Shown here: piece by piece, positions 17,784 through 25,861 of the stretch | Layout of the letters: every line of letters begins with the position of its first letter | Position numbering within the stretch: position 1 is the first letter of the stretch | From: CAIKZJ01 sp964626015 | Lineage (GTDB): Bacteria; Bacteroidota; Ignavibacteria; Tepidaquicellales; Tepidaquicellaceae | Direction of reading: 5' to 3' | Length of the DNA stretch: 58,709 nucleotides | Assembly: GCA_964626015.1 (NCBI GenBank) | Contig: CAZVCC010000012.1 | Span: 1 to 58,709, forward strand | Position numbers and translations under genes: made by a program | The notes under the pieces: model-generated | What the model saw: only the letters and a program-made list of their open reading frames with translations | Database searches by the model: none | Told to the model about the DNA's origin: nothing

Positions 17784-18065
17784 CTAACCGAAATAGCTTC
17801 TTAAAAATTTTAGAACGATGTATCCAGATATAAACATCGAAGCTAAATAAATAAAAATTAATTGATAAAAGTTTTTGCTTATTTTATATGATAGTAATCT
17901 ACCTCTCCACCCGCATGACTGACAAAAATAAGCACTAACTTTTAATTTCTTCAACGCTTTTTCATAAAGATTTCTTGAGCGGCTTCTCCTTAAAGATGCT
18001 ATAGTATTGCAATTTGGACATCTAGCAAGCTGAACGTTTTTTTTAATAAATAATTTAAAATTCAA
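17784..18065 (-). CDS. Small zinc-ribbon membrane protein, unknown function
   Basis: 93 aa with a start that appears to be TTG 18065. Two CxxC knuckles, CPNC (16-19) and CQSC (48-51), with basic residues between them (LRRSRSRNLYEK) form a probable zinc ribbon. One hydrophobic helix (about 66-88) follows, then a short tail. The topology suggests a cytoplasmic metal-binding head anchored in the inner membrane. It lies 6 bases after the wzc stop and 16 bases before the antiterminator, so it probably belongs to polysaccharide export or its control. I do not recognise the family. Confidence 0.65.
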   Translation of the reverse strand: MNFKLFIKKNVQLARCPNCNTIASLRRSRSRNLYEKALKKLKVSAYFCQSCGWRGRLLSYKISKNFYQLIFIYLASMFISGYIVLKFLRSYFG

Positions 18066-18071
18066 ATTATA

Positions 18072-20333
18072 TTAACTTTTTATTTGGGATTTAACTTTCT
18101 TTTTTACATGACTATCAGGTTTGGAATAATAGTAATAGTAATTATAGTAATATCCGTAAGCTGATTTAACACTAAAATTGTTTAAAACAGAACCTAAGAA
18201 TTTATGATTCTCATTCTCTACTATCCTGTCATGTGCTCTTAAAAATGCGTCCATAGGTGTTTTATTGGCACGGCAAACCAGAATTGTACCATCAGAAATT
18301 CTTGATAAAATTTCTGCATCTGTAACTGATATATACGGCGGAGAATCAAGTACAATTATATCATAAATACTTTCAAAATGATGCAAGAAATCAACCATCT
18401 GTTTTGAACCAAGAAGTTCGGAAGGATTAGGTGGTATTGTTCCACTTGAAATAAAATCCATATTTTCCAGTTTCGTTTTGCGGATTATATCCTCCGAACT
18501 GACATTTGAAAATAAGTAATCACTTAATCCGGGATATCTTTCAGCCTGGAAGATAGCATGTATACGTGGTTTCCGAAGATCACAATCTATCAATAAAACC
18601 TTTTTATCTGCTAAAGCAAAACTTCCTGCAAGGTTGAGAGCAACAGTTGTTTTTCCTTCCGATGGCAATGAACTTGTAACAAGAATAGTTTTTAACTGAG
18701 ATTCAATTTTAGCATAATAAACTCTGGTTCTTAAAGCTTTAAACGATTCTGATGCAGTAGCATTCGGTTTGTTTGCAACAATAAATTCTAACTGTGAAGA
18801 ACCAAGATCTTTCAGTTCTTCGATTGAAGGTATCCAAGAAAGGACAGAAACTCCTTTGCCTTCAATCTCTTCAGGTGTTTTAACTGACCGATCAAGATAA
18901 TTGCGAAGAAAAGCAAAACCAACCCCAAGTGCTAGCCCTAGAATTGCTCCAGCAGTTACAATTAGTTGCCTATTTGGCTTTGAAGGTTTATCCGCTAATT
19001 GTGCTTTATCAATAATGATAACATTCCCAAGTTTTGCTCTTTCGTTTACAAGAGCTTCCTGATATTTCTCTTCTAAAGTAAGATACAATTTTTCATAGGA
19101 CTTTTTATTCCTTTCAAGTCTTGCGAGCTCTATGCTTTGAGCAGGCAGTTTATCAAATAATCCCTGAATCTTTGATATGACTTTATTCAGTGGTGCTAAT
19201 TTTGCTCTATTTTTTATAACATCAAGTTCTGATTCAAATAGTTTCTGTGCTATTAAACTTTTTTCTTGTGGGGTATTTGCTAATATACCGGTTTTAACGA
19301 TTGCCATTTTATCGTCGAGAGTCTTTTTCAAAGGATCTATCTTTTTCTGATATTCGTTATTAATCCTGTCTTTCAATTTTGGATCAGTTAATACTGAAAC
19401 CTCCACATCTCTCTGAACTTCAAGTTCAACAATTTTCTTCTGCAATTCTTCAAAATACGACTCGCTAAGCTGACCATTAATATAATCAATCAAACTTTTA
19501 TCAACTTTAGATATTTCGTCTTTAATTTCACTACTTGCTTTCTGGCTCGCCTGTAACATTACTTCGGCAGCATTTCTTTCTGCCTGATAATCTGATAATT
19601 CATCAACAATCTTTTTGGATTGATCATCAAGGAAAAGGATTCCGCCTCTTTGCTGATAGTCCTGAATGGCTCCTTCAGATGTGGTAAGATCATTAAATCT
19701 TTTATCCTTTTCAAGAGCAAGAAACTCTCTTATGGTTGTTAACTCCCTCCTGCTAAAATCAAGACTAATTTTCTGATAAACATTAGCATAAATATTTGCA
19801 ATTATCATTGCTTCAAAACTTGAAGGACTTTCTACTTCTATTTCGACAATGTCAAGCCCCCTTTTTTGATTAATCGATACAATTTTATTTAATAAGGTAG
19901 TAAGTTTTTTATAACTTATTATACTGTCTTTAACGTCATTTTTTTCACCTAATAAATAATAAAATTTTTTTCTATCATTTATGACATTGAATGAATCAAT
20001 TACAGTCGTTGAAACCTTTTCCCTAATAGAATTACTTTTTAGAATCTCAATTTCATTTGAAATAAATCTATCATTTTGAAAGCTTTCTGCTTCAGGTATA
20101 AGAGAAGAAGAAAGAATACTTCCTTGAGGTTTTGTTATTTTCAAAGTTGTTATAGTTTTGAAAATATCTATTGCATTTGTAACATAAACAATAGTTACAA
20201 CTACACTTGTGATGAAAATTAATAAAATAGGAACGATGTTATTTCGAATTATTGTTAAATATTCCTTTATGTTATTAATTGGCAGTTGATTGGATGTTTT
20301 TCGTCCTGCTGAATTTTGTTCCTTGGGTGCCAT
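18072..20333 (-). CDS. wzc: Polysaccharide co-polymerase with tyrosine autokinase domain (Wzc/BY-kinase)
   Basis: 753-aa inner membrane protein that sets chain length and drives export of exopolysaccharide through autophosphorylation cycles. It has a Wzz domain with transmembrane helix 1 (about 33-52), a long coiled-coil periplasmic region (about 160-440) and a second helix (about 462-482). The cytosolic kinase has Walker A SSLPSEGKTT, Walker A' LLIDCDLRKP and Walker B IIVLDSPP. The C-terminal Tyr cluster YGYYYNYYYYY is the autophosphorylation tail. It is first in the minus-strand module. The polymerase, flippase and outer membrane Wza-type channel are not in this window. Confidence 0.92.
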   Translation of the reverse strand: MAPKEQNSAGRKTSNQLPINNIKEYLTIIRNNIVPILLIFITSVVVTIVYVTNAIDIFKTITTLKITKPQGSILSSSLIPEAESFQNDRFISNEIEILKSNSIREKVSTTVIDSFNVINDRKKFYYLLGEKNDVKDSIISYKKLTTLLNKIVSINQKRGLDIVEIEVESPSSFEAMIIANIYANVYQKISLDFSRRELTTIREFLALEKDKRFNDLTTSEGAIQDYQQRGGILFLDDQSKKIVDELSDYQAERNAAEVMLQASQKASSEIKDEISKVDKSLIDYINGQLSESYFEELQKKIVELEVQRDVEVSVLTDPKLKDRINNEYQKKIDPLKKTLDDKMAIVKTGILANTPQEKSLIAQKLFESELDVIKNRAKLAPLNKVISKIQGLFDKLPAQSIELARLERNKKSYEKLYLTLEEKYQEALVNERAKLGNVIIIDKAQLADKPSKPNRQLIVTAGAILGLALGVGFAFLRNYLDRSVKTPEEIEGKGVSVLSWIPSIEELKDLGSSQLEFIVANKPNATASESFKALRTRVYYAKIESQLKTILVTSSLPSEGKTTVALNLAGSFALADKKVLLIDCDLRKPRIHAIFQAERYPGLSDYLFSNVSSEDIIRKTKLENMDFISSGTIPPNPSELLGSKQMVDFLHHFESIYDIIVLDSPPYISVTDAEILSRISDGTILVCRANKTPMDAFLRAHDRIVENENHKFLGSVLNNFSVKSAYGYYYNYYYYYSKPDSHVKKKVKSQIKS

Positions 20334-20538
20334 ATTAGCTATTTCTTAAACTTTAAAATGTAAAATTAGTAATATAAAATCTATAGATTATTGTTTTAAT
20401 ACATATGATTCATTTAATCAAAGTAAAATAATATTAAATATATTATATATTATAAGTACTTAAATTAATGAAAGAAATATATTATTAATTAATATAAAAA
20501 TAAATGACATTACTAGGTTAAAATGCAAAATTTCTGAA
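20334..20538. other. Very AT-rich intergenic region upstream of wzc
   Basis: 205 bases separate the GlpT-like gene end from the wzc start. Positions 20430-20510 are almost pure A/T with TATATTATA-like words. It should hold the wzc promoter and a 5' leader for the antiterminated unit. I see no hairpin with a T-tract and no open frame. Confidence 0.4.
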
Positions 20539-21906
20539 CTAATGAACTGCTTTTTTACCTTTTGGGAATGCATTCCAGATTGTTTTTGTAAAATAGATTC
20601 CCAATAGAGCAAACGGAATAAGAAATATAGGCCAGTAATTCCAATTCCAGCTTGTTATGAATCCTAAAGATAAAGATTGGACACCCGTACCCAAATATAC
20701 AAGTCCATCAATTAATCCAACTGCAGTTCCTGCAGACTTTCTACCTCCGAAGTCCATTGTAGCAGTACCACTTAACATCCCATGAGTTCCAATAACTGCT
20801 ATTGAAATAATAAAAACTAAGATTCCAAGCCCCCAAGGGTTATTATGCATTGTAAAAATCATTCCGATAGTCGCAAGTAATAGGGTTGTATATAATATAC
20901 CAGCAACCGGTGCACGTCTTGAACCAAAGAATTTATCTGACATCCATCCTGCAAGCATACCTCCCGAAGCTCCTGCGACCATTAATAATAACCCCCAGTT
21001 ATTCAGCCAGAAATTCCATGATGACACCATTTCTCCAGCTGTAACAAGCTGTTCTTTTGCGTAAATAGGGAACCAATGCATTACACCATTTCTTAAAACA
21101 CCAGTACAGAATTCAATCAAACCCACGAATATAATAACTTTATTTGTAAATATTTTCTTAATAACTTCTTTTAGGGAGAATGCAGATTCATCACCCGAGG
21201 AAGCATCTCCTGTATCAAAATCCTCGTAGCCAGCCTGCGAGGGATAATCTCTTAACTTTAAGATATCATAAATAAACCAGAATATGAGAATTGCTGCGGG
21301 TACCCAGAAAACAAACCAGTAGCTTGGATTAGCTGGATCAATTTTTTCTACAAAATTTACAATATATTGACTCCAGTCGAATGCAAAGTATAAACCAAGC
21401 GATATCAGTATTCCAAATATTCCACCAAAAATACCCCTTTCTTTCACATGAAACCAAGAAGAATTTACTTTAACAATAGCGACAGCTCCAAAACTCTGGA
21501 AATACATGTTGAGTGCGTAAAGGATAGAAAAAGCAACCGTTAGATTCAGATTCCAACCCAAACTTAAAATGCCGTACAAAAATAAGCCCATGAACAGATT
21601 CATAACAGCAGCACCTCCTGCACCGAGTAATATTGACCTTCTGCCTCCAAATTTATCTGTCAGAGGTCCGTTTATAAGAAACGAGAATGCATAAGTAATA
21701 GTACCTGCAGCAAAAATGATTCCAAAATCCTCTTTGGACATTAAGCTGCCGAGTGCATTCTTTGATACAGTAAGGTTATAACGTGCCATATAAAGAAATG
21801 CATAGGTTAAACCCAAAGGAAGCCAATTAAAAATCCTTTGTCTTTTATATTCATTCGAATGAACCGGTTTTCCATTTGAATCAAAGCTAAGTAATGATGG
21901 TTTCAT
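20539..21906 (-). CDS. MFS organophosphate:phosphate antiporter-like transporter (GlpT/UhpT family)
   Basis: 455-aa protein with twelve predicted membrane helices. The N-terminal LPLGLTYAFLYMARYNLTVSKNAL resembles the OPA family, where Arg residues in helices 1 and 7 bind phosphate. GPLTDKFGGRRS and GWMSDKFFGSRRAP are the MFS loop 2-3 and 8-9 motifs. The family exchanges glycerol-3-phosphate, hexose phosphates or phosphoglycerate for phosphate, and the substrate cannot be fixed here. It is the last gene of the SPOR-folD-prmA-cupin run, 10 bases after the cupin gene. Cupin and transporter together suggest sugar-phosphate uptake, but this is inference. Confidence 0.82.
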   Translation of the reverse strand: MKPSLLSFDSNGKPVHSNEYKRQRIFNWLPLGLTYAFLYMARYNLTVSKNALGSLMSKEDFGIIFAAGTITYAFSFLINGPLTDKFGGRRSILLGAGGAAVMNLFMGLFLYGILSLGWNLNLTVAFSILYALNMYFQSFGAVAIVKVNSSWFHVKERGIFGGIFGILISLGLYFAFDWSQYIVNFVEKIDPANPSYWFVFWVPAAILIFWFIYDILKLRDYPSQAGYEDFDTGDASSGDESAFSLKEVIKKIFTNKVIIFVGLIEFCTGVLRNGVMHWFPIYAKEQLVTAGEMVSSWNFWLNNWGLLLMVAGASGGMLAGWMSDKFFGSRRAPVAGILYTTLLLATIGMIFTMHNNPWGLGILVFIISIAVIGTHGMLSGTATMDFGGRKSAGTAVGLIDGLVYLGTGVQSLSLGFITSWNWNYWPIFLIPFALLGIYFTKTIWNAFPKGKKAVH

Positions 21907-21916
21907 AATAATTAAT

Positions 21917-22249
21917 TTATTTATAATGTATCGTTAACCAGTAACATAATGGTCTTCTGGAAGTACGAGTTACTTTATGTTTAGTTTTTTTTGGTATAAC
22001 AAAATAATCACCTTCAGTCAGTTTAATCTTCTGCTCATCTTCAAAAACAAGTTCGGCTTTTCCTTTCAGCAACAATACAAATTCATTTGTTTCTTCAATA
22101 ATCCATTTAGCAGCAGGAGTTGCATATCCTTTAGAAATAATCTTTTCAAGGTTAAACTTTTTACCGAACAATAATATCTTGAAATTTTCAAGTAATGGGT
22201 CTGGAGCGAATCCAGTATAATAATTATTTACTAATATCTTTGACAGCAT
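21917..22249 (-). CDS. Small cupin-fold protein
   Basis: 110-aa single-domain cupin with the strand pattern EFVLLLKGKAELVFEDEQKI-LTEGDYFVIPKKTKHKV. The first cupin motif has lost the usual His pair (NEFVLLLKG, where metal cupins have HxH). The second keeps GDYFVIPKKTKH. Metal binding is therefore doubtful. The frame starts inside the end of prmA (26-base overlap). It may bind a sugar or sense a ligand, but no function is assigned. Confidence 0.72.
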   Translation of the reverse strand: MLSKILVNNYYTGFAPDPLLENFKILLFGKKFNLEKIISKGYATPAAKWIIEETNEFVLLLKGKAELVFEDEQKIKLTEGDYFVIPKKTKHKVTRTSRRPLCYWLTIHYK

Positions 22250-23078
22250 AAATACCTATCCATTCCGATTTACGAATAATCTCAAGAACAGTAAATCTTT
22301 TCTTATTGAGGAAATTTATCATATTTCTTTCCTCTTTTCTAAGAATACCTGAAAGAAACAGTTTACCATTACTCTTCAATTTACCATACACGTAATCAAG
22401 ATTTTCCTTAATTACAGAACTGATAATGTTTGCACAGATAACGTTGAATCCACTCTCACTTAAGTCGCTGATAGTATTCCTGTATAACTTAATTTTACCC
22501 GATACTCTATTCAACTTGAAATTCTCCATTGCACTATCGATTGAATCAATATCAGTATCATTAGCAATTGCTTTAAGTATTCCCATTTTCACACCTGCTA
22601 TTGCAAGAATGCCAGTACCACAACCGAAATCCAAAAGAGATTTATCTTTTCTGTTTATGTATCTAAGCATTAACTCAAGCACGAGCTGAGTAGTTTCATT
22701 GTGTCCTGTACCAAAAGCCATTTTAGGATCTATCTGAATCTTAATAAAGTTTTTAAGATTTTTTACTTCATTCTTTTTCCAAGTCGGGTAAACCACTAAT
22801 CGCTTTCCAATAAATATTGGTTCAATGCTTTTTTGCCATTCTTCGTTCCAGTTTCTATTTTTAATATGCTCAACACTAATATCAAGGTCTCCGTTTTTAA
22901 AACTTACAGCAATATTATTTATAATTTTCGAGGTTTCTTCAGGTTTTAAGTAAAGTATTACCGAATTATCCTGTTCTTCAAAAGAATTGATTCCAATTAA
23001 GTAAATATGATTTATTAAATCATTGAGATATTTGTGACTGGTAAAGAAAGATACTTTTGTTATGTATTCCGACTTCAT
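22224..23078 (-). CDS. prmA: Ribosomal protein L11 methyltransferase
   Basis: 284-aa SAM-dependent enzyme that methylates ribosomal protein L11. The N-terminal substrate-recognition domain (about 1-100) is followed by the conserved QIDPKMAFGTGHNETTQL and the SAM motif I LLDFGCGTGILAIAG. ANDTDIDSIDSA (motif II) and the active-site-like CANIIS block, corresponding to the family NIL motif, come next. Length is typical. The start overlaps folD by 4 bases and its end overlaps the cupin gene. Confidence 0.92.
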   Translation of the reverse strand: MKSEYITKVSFFTSHKYLNDLINHIYLIGINSFEEQDNSVILYLKPEETSKIINNIAVSFKNGDLDISVEHIKNRNWNEEWQKSIEPIFIGKRLVVYPTWKKNEVKNLKNFIKIQIDPKMAFGTGHNETTQLVLELMLRYINRKDKSLLDFGCGTGILAIAGVKMGILKAIANDTDIDSIDSAMENFKLNRVSGKIKLYRNTISDLSESGFNVICANIISSVIKENLDYVYGKLKSNGKLFLSGILRKEERNMINFLNKKRFTVLEIIRKSEWIGIYAVKDISK

Positions 23079-23959
23079 TTATAAATCTTTTTGTTTGCTG
23101 AATCGAGGGTGTTTCTCATAAGCATAGCAATAGTCATAGGACCAACACCACCGGGAACAGGAGTAATTCTTAAGGCTTTATCATAGCAGTCTCTAAAGTC
23201 AACATCACCGGTTAATTTCGAACCTTTAGGTGAGGCGGGATCATCAACTCTATTAATACCGACATCGATTATTACAGCATTTTCTTTTATCATATCTGAC
23301 TTTACGAAACTCGGTTTACCTATAGCTGCGATTAGAATATCGGCTTCAGATGAATACTGCTTAATATTTTTTGTAGCACTATGACAAACAGTAACTGTTG
23401 AGTTAATGTCCTTTCTTAAGAATAAAGCAGCAACCGGTTTACCTACGATGTTGCTTCTACCAATAACTACGGTGCTCTTTCCTTTTGTTTCAATACCAGA
23501 ACGTCTTATTAGTTCTAATATTCCGAAAGGAGTACAGGGAATAAAACAGCTCTGACCAATTGAAAGACGTCCTACATTTTGAGGATGAAATCCATCAACA
23601 TCTTTCCGATAATCAATAGCTTCGATAATTCTTGATTCGTTAATATGGCCAGGAAGAGGAAGCTGGACAAGAACACCATGGATTTTTGAATCTGAATTGA
23701 ACTGTGATATTAAATTTAATAATTCTTGCTCCGAAGTTGACTCGGGAAGGTTAGAGGTTACAGAATAAAATCCCATTTCTTCACAAGCCTTGCCTTTGTT
23801 CTTAACGTAAACTTTTGAAGCAGGATTCTCGCCTACTATAATAAAAGCAAGTCCGGGTATAATATTCTTTTCGGATATTAATGATTTAGTTTCCGCTTTT
23901 ACTTCACGTTTTATAATATCAGAAATTGCTTTTCCGTCAATAATCTTATCTATTGCCAT
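23075..23959 (-). CDS. folD: Methylenetetrahydrofolate dehydrogenase/cyclohydrolase
   Basis: Bifunctional one-carbon enzyme, about 294 aa, interconverting 5,10-methylene-, methenyl- and 10-formyl-tetrahydrofolate. Visible signatures are YVKNKGKACEEMGF (catalytic Lys block), GVLVQLPLPGHI, KDVDGFHPQNVGRL, VIGRSNIVGKPVA (NADP site) and TPVPGGVGPMT. I use ATG 23959; the frame also opens at TTG 23965, two codons earlier. It pairs functionally with gcvT and the MetH-like gene in this window, all folate one-carbon enzymes, though they are in separate operons. Confidence 0.96.
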   Translation of the reverse strand: MAIDKIIDGKAISDIIKREVKAETKSLISEKNIIPGLAFIIVGENPASKVYVKNKGKACEEMGFYSVTSNLPESTSEQELLNLISQFNSDSKIHGVLVQLPLPGHINESRIIEAIDYRKDVDGFHPQNVGRLSIGQSCFIPCTPFGILELIRRSGIETKGKSTVVIGRSNIVGKPVAALFLRKDINSTVTVCHSATKNIKQYSSEADILIAAIGKPSFVKSDMIKENAVIIDVGINRVDDPASPKGSKLTGDVDFRDCYDKALRITPVPGGVGPMTIAMLMRNTLDSANKKIYK

Positions 23960-23969
23960 TAGCAAAATT

Positions 23970-24374
23970 TTATTTGTTTACCGGTCCAGAACTATCCCGA
24001 ATGAAAGAATCAAGATAACCCTTACTTACAGCATTCTTAAGAACAACTTCAGCTTCATCCAAGGTTGAGAACTCTCCAATAGAAATTCTATAAATACCGT
24101 CGGGAGACTTTACCATTTTTACTTCTATACTAAAGTTTGGTTTTGCATTTTTAAGGAACTCATCCGCAAAGGATTTATTAGCAAAAGCACCAATTTGGAC
24201 AGAGAAGTTTCTGGTTTCGATTCTCGGTTGATTATCGTAAAGGGTATCAATTTCTTCTTCGACAATAGTGACAGTCAAATCGTCACAACATTCATCCTGA
24301 GAAGTACAGGAAGCTAAGATTACCGAAATGGAAAAAACCGTTAATAATTGTAAAATGAATAATAATCTTTTCAT
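23970..24374 (-). CDS. SPOR-domain lipoprotein (second of a tandem pair)
   Basis: 134 aa with a lipoprotein signal peptide ending LASC (acylated Cys23), an acidic linker and a SPOR domain (about 56-134: FSVQIGAFANKSFADEFLK...). SPOR domains bind septal peptidoglycan stripped of stem peptides, so the protein should be anchored in the outer membrane and touch the division-site cell wall. It lies 16 bases after a paralogue of the same layout and 10 bases before folD. An odd Asp/Glu/Cys stretch (SQDECCDDL) follows the lipobox. Confidence 0.82.
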   Translation of the reverse strand: MKRLLFILQLLTVFSISVILASCTSQDECCDDLTVTIVEEEIDTLYDNQPRIETRNFSVQIGAFANKSFADEFLKNAKPNFSIEVKMVKSPDGIYRISIGEFSTLDEAEVVLKNAVSKGYLDSFIRDSSGPVNK

Positions 24375-24390
24375 ATAATTAATTAAAAAT

Positions 24391-24780
24391 TTAATCGATT
24401 GCTTTTACGAAGGCATCTTTGAAACCTTTTGACTTAACTACAGTCAGATAATCCTGAGCTGAATTCGCGTAGTTGTAAGTTCCAACTGTAACAACGAAAA
24501 TATTTCCATATTTTCTGATTTCGGGAGTCTCGCCTAACTTCTCTTTTGCTTGTTTGACGAACGCATTGACATTTTCCTCTTTATTAAAAGCAGCAAGCTG
24601 AATAACGAATCTTTTATTAATTGTTTCTACACTCACCTGATTTTTAACGGGAGGCTGTACTGTTATTACGACCGTATCACGCACAACGATTACTTCTTCG
24701 TCGCTTGAAGTACAAGAAGAAAGTAATGAAGCTATTATAAATGACAGGATAACAAAAGTGATAATATTTATTTTTTTCAT
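24391..24780 (-). CDS. SPOR-domain lipoprotein (first of a tandem pair)
   Basis: 129 aa with a signal peptide ending LSSC (acylated Cys23), a short Val/Thr-rich linker and a SPOR domain (about 57-129: RFVIQLAAFNKEENVNAFVK...). It has the same architecture as the next gene but the sequence is well diverged, so the duplication is old. It heads the folD-prmA-cupin-GlpT run and faces deoC across a 232-base divergent promoter region. The role is probably peptidoglycan binding at the septum. Confidence 0.82.
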   Translation of the reverse strand: MKKINIITFVILSFIIASLLSSCTSSDEEVIVVRDTVVITVQPPVKNQVSVETINKRFVIQLAAFNKEENVNAFVKQAKEKLGETPEIRKYGNIFVVTVGTYNYANSAQDYLTVVKSKGFKDAFVKAID

Positions 24781-25012
24781 GTACTAGTCTGCTAATTTTC
24801 ACGTAAAAGTATGAAAAACATTGTTTCAGGTAAATTAACTACTGTTAAAACCTTAATTAAGTTAACTATTTTTTGATAAATAACAAATGATATTTAAACT
24901 GATTATTATATGTTTTAAAGTAAATTTCTGAGAATTATAAATATTTGAATACATTTTAGGGATTAATTGTTGTAAATTTATTTATACTAACATTAAACTT
25001 AAATAAGAATGT

Positions 25013-25861
25013 ATGAGCAAGTTCAAAGAAATATTTAGTTCGGACACCGATATTAAAACAAAAGCAGAAATTTTTGCAAAGAATGAAGAAATCTCAAACG
25101 AAATAAAAGTCTATGCGAAAAAATGTGTATCATTTATAGATTTAACTACATTAGAGGGTTCGGATACTTTTGAGAAAGTCGGAATCTTATGCGATAAAGG
25201 AATGAAGCCATCAGTTATACCAGGGTTATCCTGTGCAGCTATCTGCATCTATCCGAGATTTATAAGTTTTACTAAGAACAAACTTAAAGGCTCGGGACTG
25301 AAGACTGCATCTGTATCCACTTCTTTTCCTTCAGGGCAAGTACCATTGGATTTAAAGCTACAAGAAGTAAAATATTGTATTGAACAGGGCGCTGAAGAAA
25401 TAGACATGGTTATATTAAGAGGTGAGTTTCTTTCGGGTAACTATGAGCTTGTTAAGGATGAAATTAGGCAAATTAAAGGATTATGCAATTCGAGTAAACA
25501 TCCCGTACATTTGAAAGTAATCCTTGAAACGGGTGAACTAAAAACCAACGAGAATATTTACAATGCGAGTGTGTTAGCAATAGAAGGGGGGGCTGATTTT
25601 ATAAAAACATCTACAGGAAAAATTAATCCCGCAGCTACGATAGAATCTGCATACGTGATGCTAATGGCTATTAAAGAGTATTATGAAAATACAGGTAAGA
25701 GGGTAGGCTTTAAACCAGCAGGCGGGATAAGAACAACTGAGGAAGCCTTGCAGTATGTATCACTGGTCAAGAATGTTGTCGGCAATGATTGGTTAAAACC
25801 AGAACTATTCAGGATAGGCGCATCGTCTTTATTAGATAATTTACTGAAGGATATAGTTTAA
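25013..25861 (+). CDS. deoC: Deoxyribose-phosphate aldolase
   Basis: 282-aa class I aldolase that cleaves 2-deoxyribose-5-phosphate to glyceraldehyde-3-phosphate and acetaldehyde in deoxynucleoside salvage. Family blocks seen are ASVSTSFPSG, EQGAEEIDMVILRGEFLSG, LKVILETGEL, the Schiff-base Lys in ADFIKTSTGK and the KPAGGIRTTEEAL lysine block. It is a single gene with its own promoter region. Its stop codon interlocks with that of the convergent ftsK (TTTAA shared), and no terminator lies between. Confidence 0.93.
   Translation: MSKFKEIFSSDTDIKTKAEIFAKNEEISNEIKVYAKKCVSFIDLTTLEGSDTFEKVGILCDKGMKPSVIPGLSCAAICIYPRFISFTKNKLKGSGLKTASVSTSFPSGQVPLDLKLQEVKYCIEQGAEEIDMVILRGEFLSGNYELVKDEIRQIKGLCNSSKHPVHLKVILETGELKTNENIYNASVLAIEGGADFIKTSTGKINPAATIESAYVMLMAIKEYYENTGKRVGFKPAGGIRTTEEALQYVSLVKNVVGNDWLKPELFRIGASSLLDNLLKDIV

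Noticed and set aside
20334..20538. JUMPstart/ops element for the polysaccharide unit
   Set aside because: No GGCGGTAG-like sequence is present on either strand.
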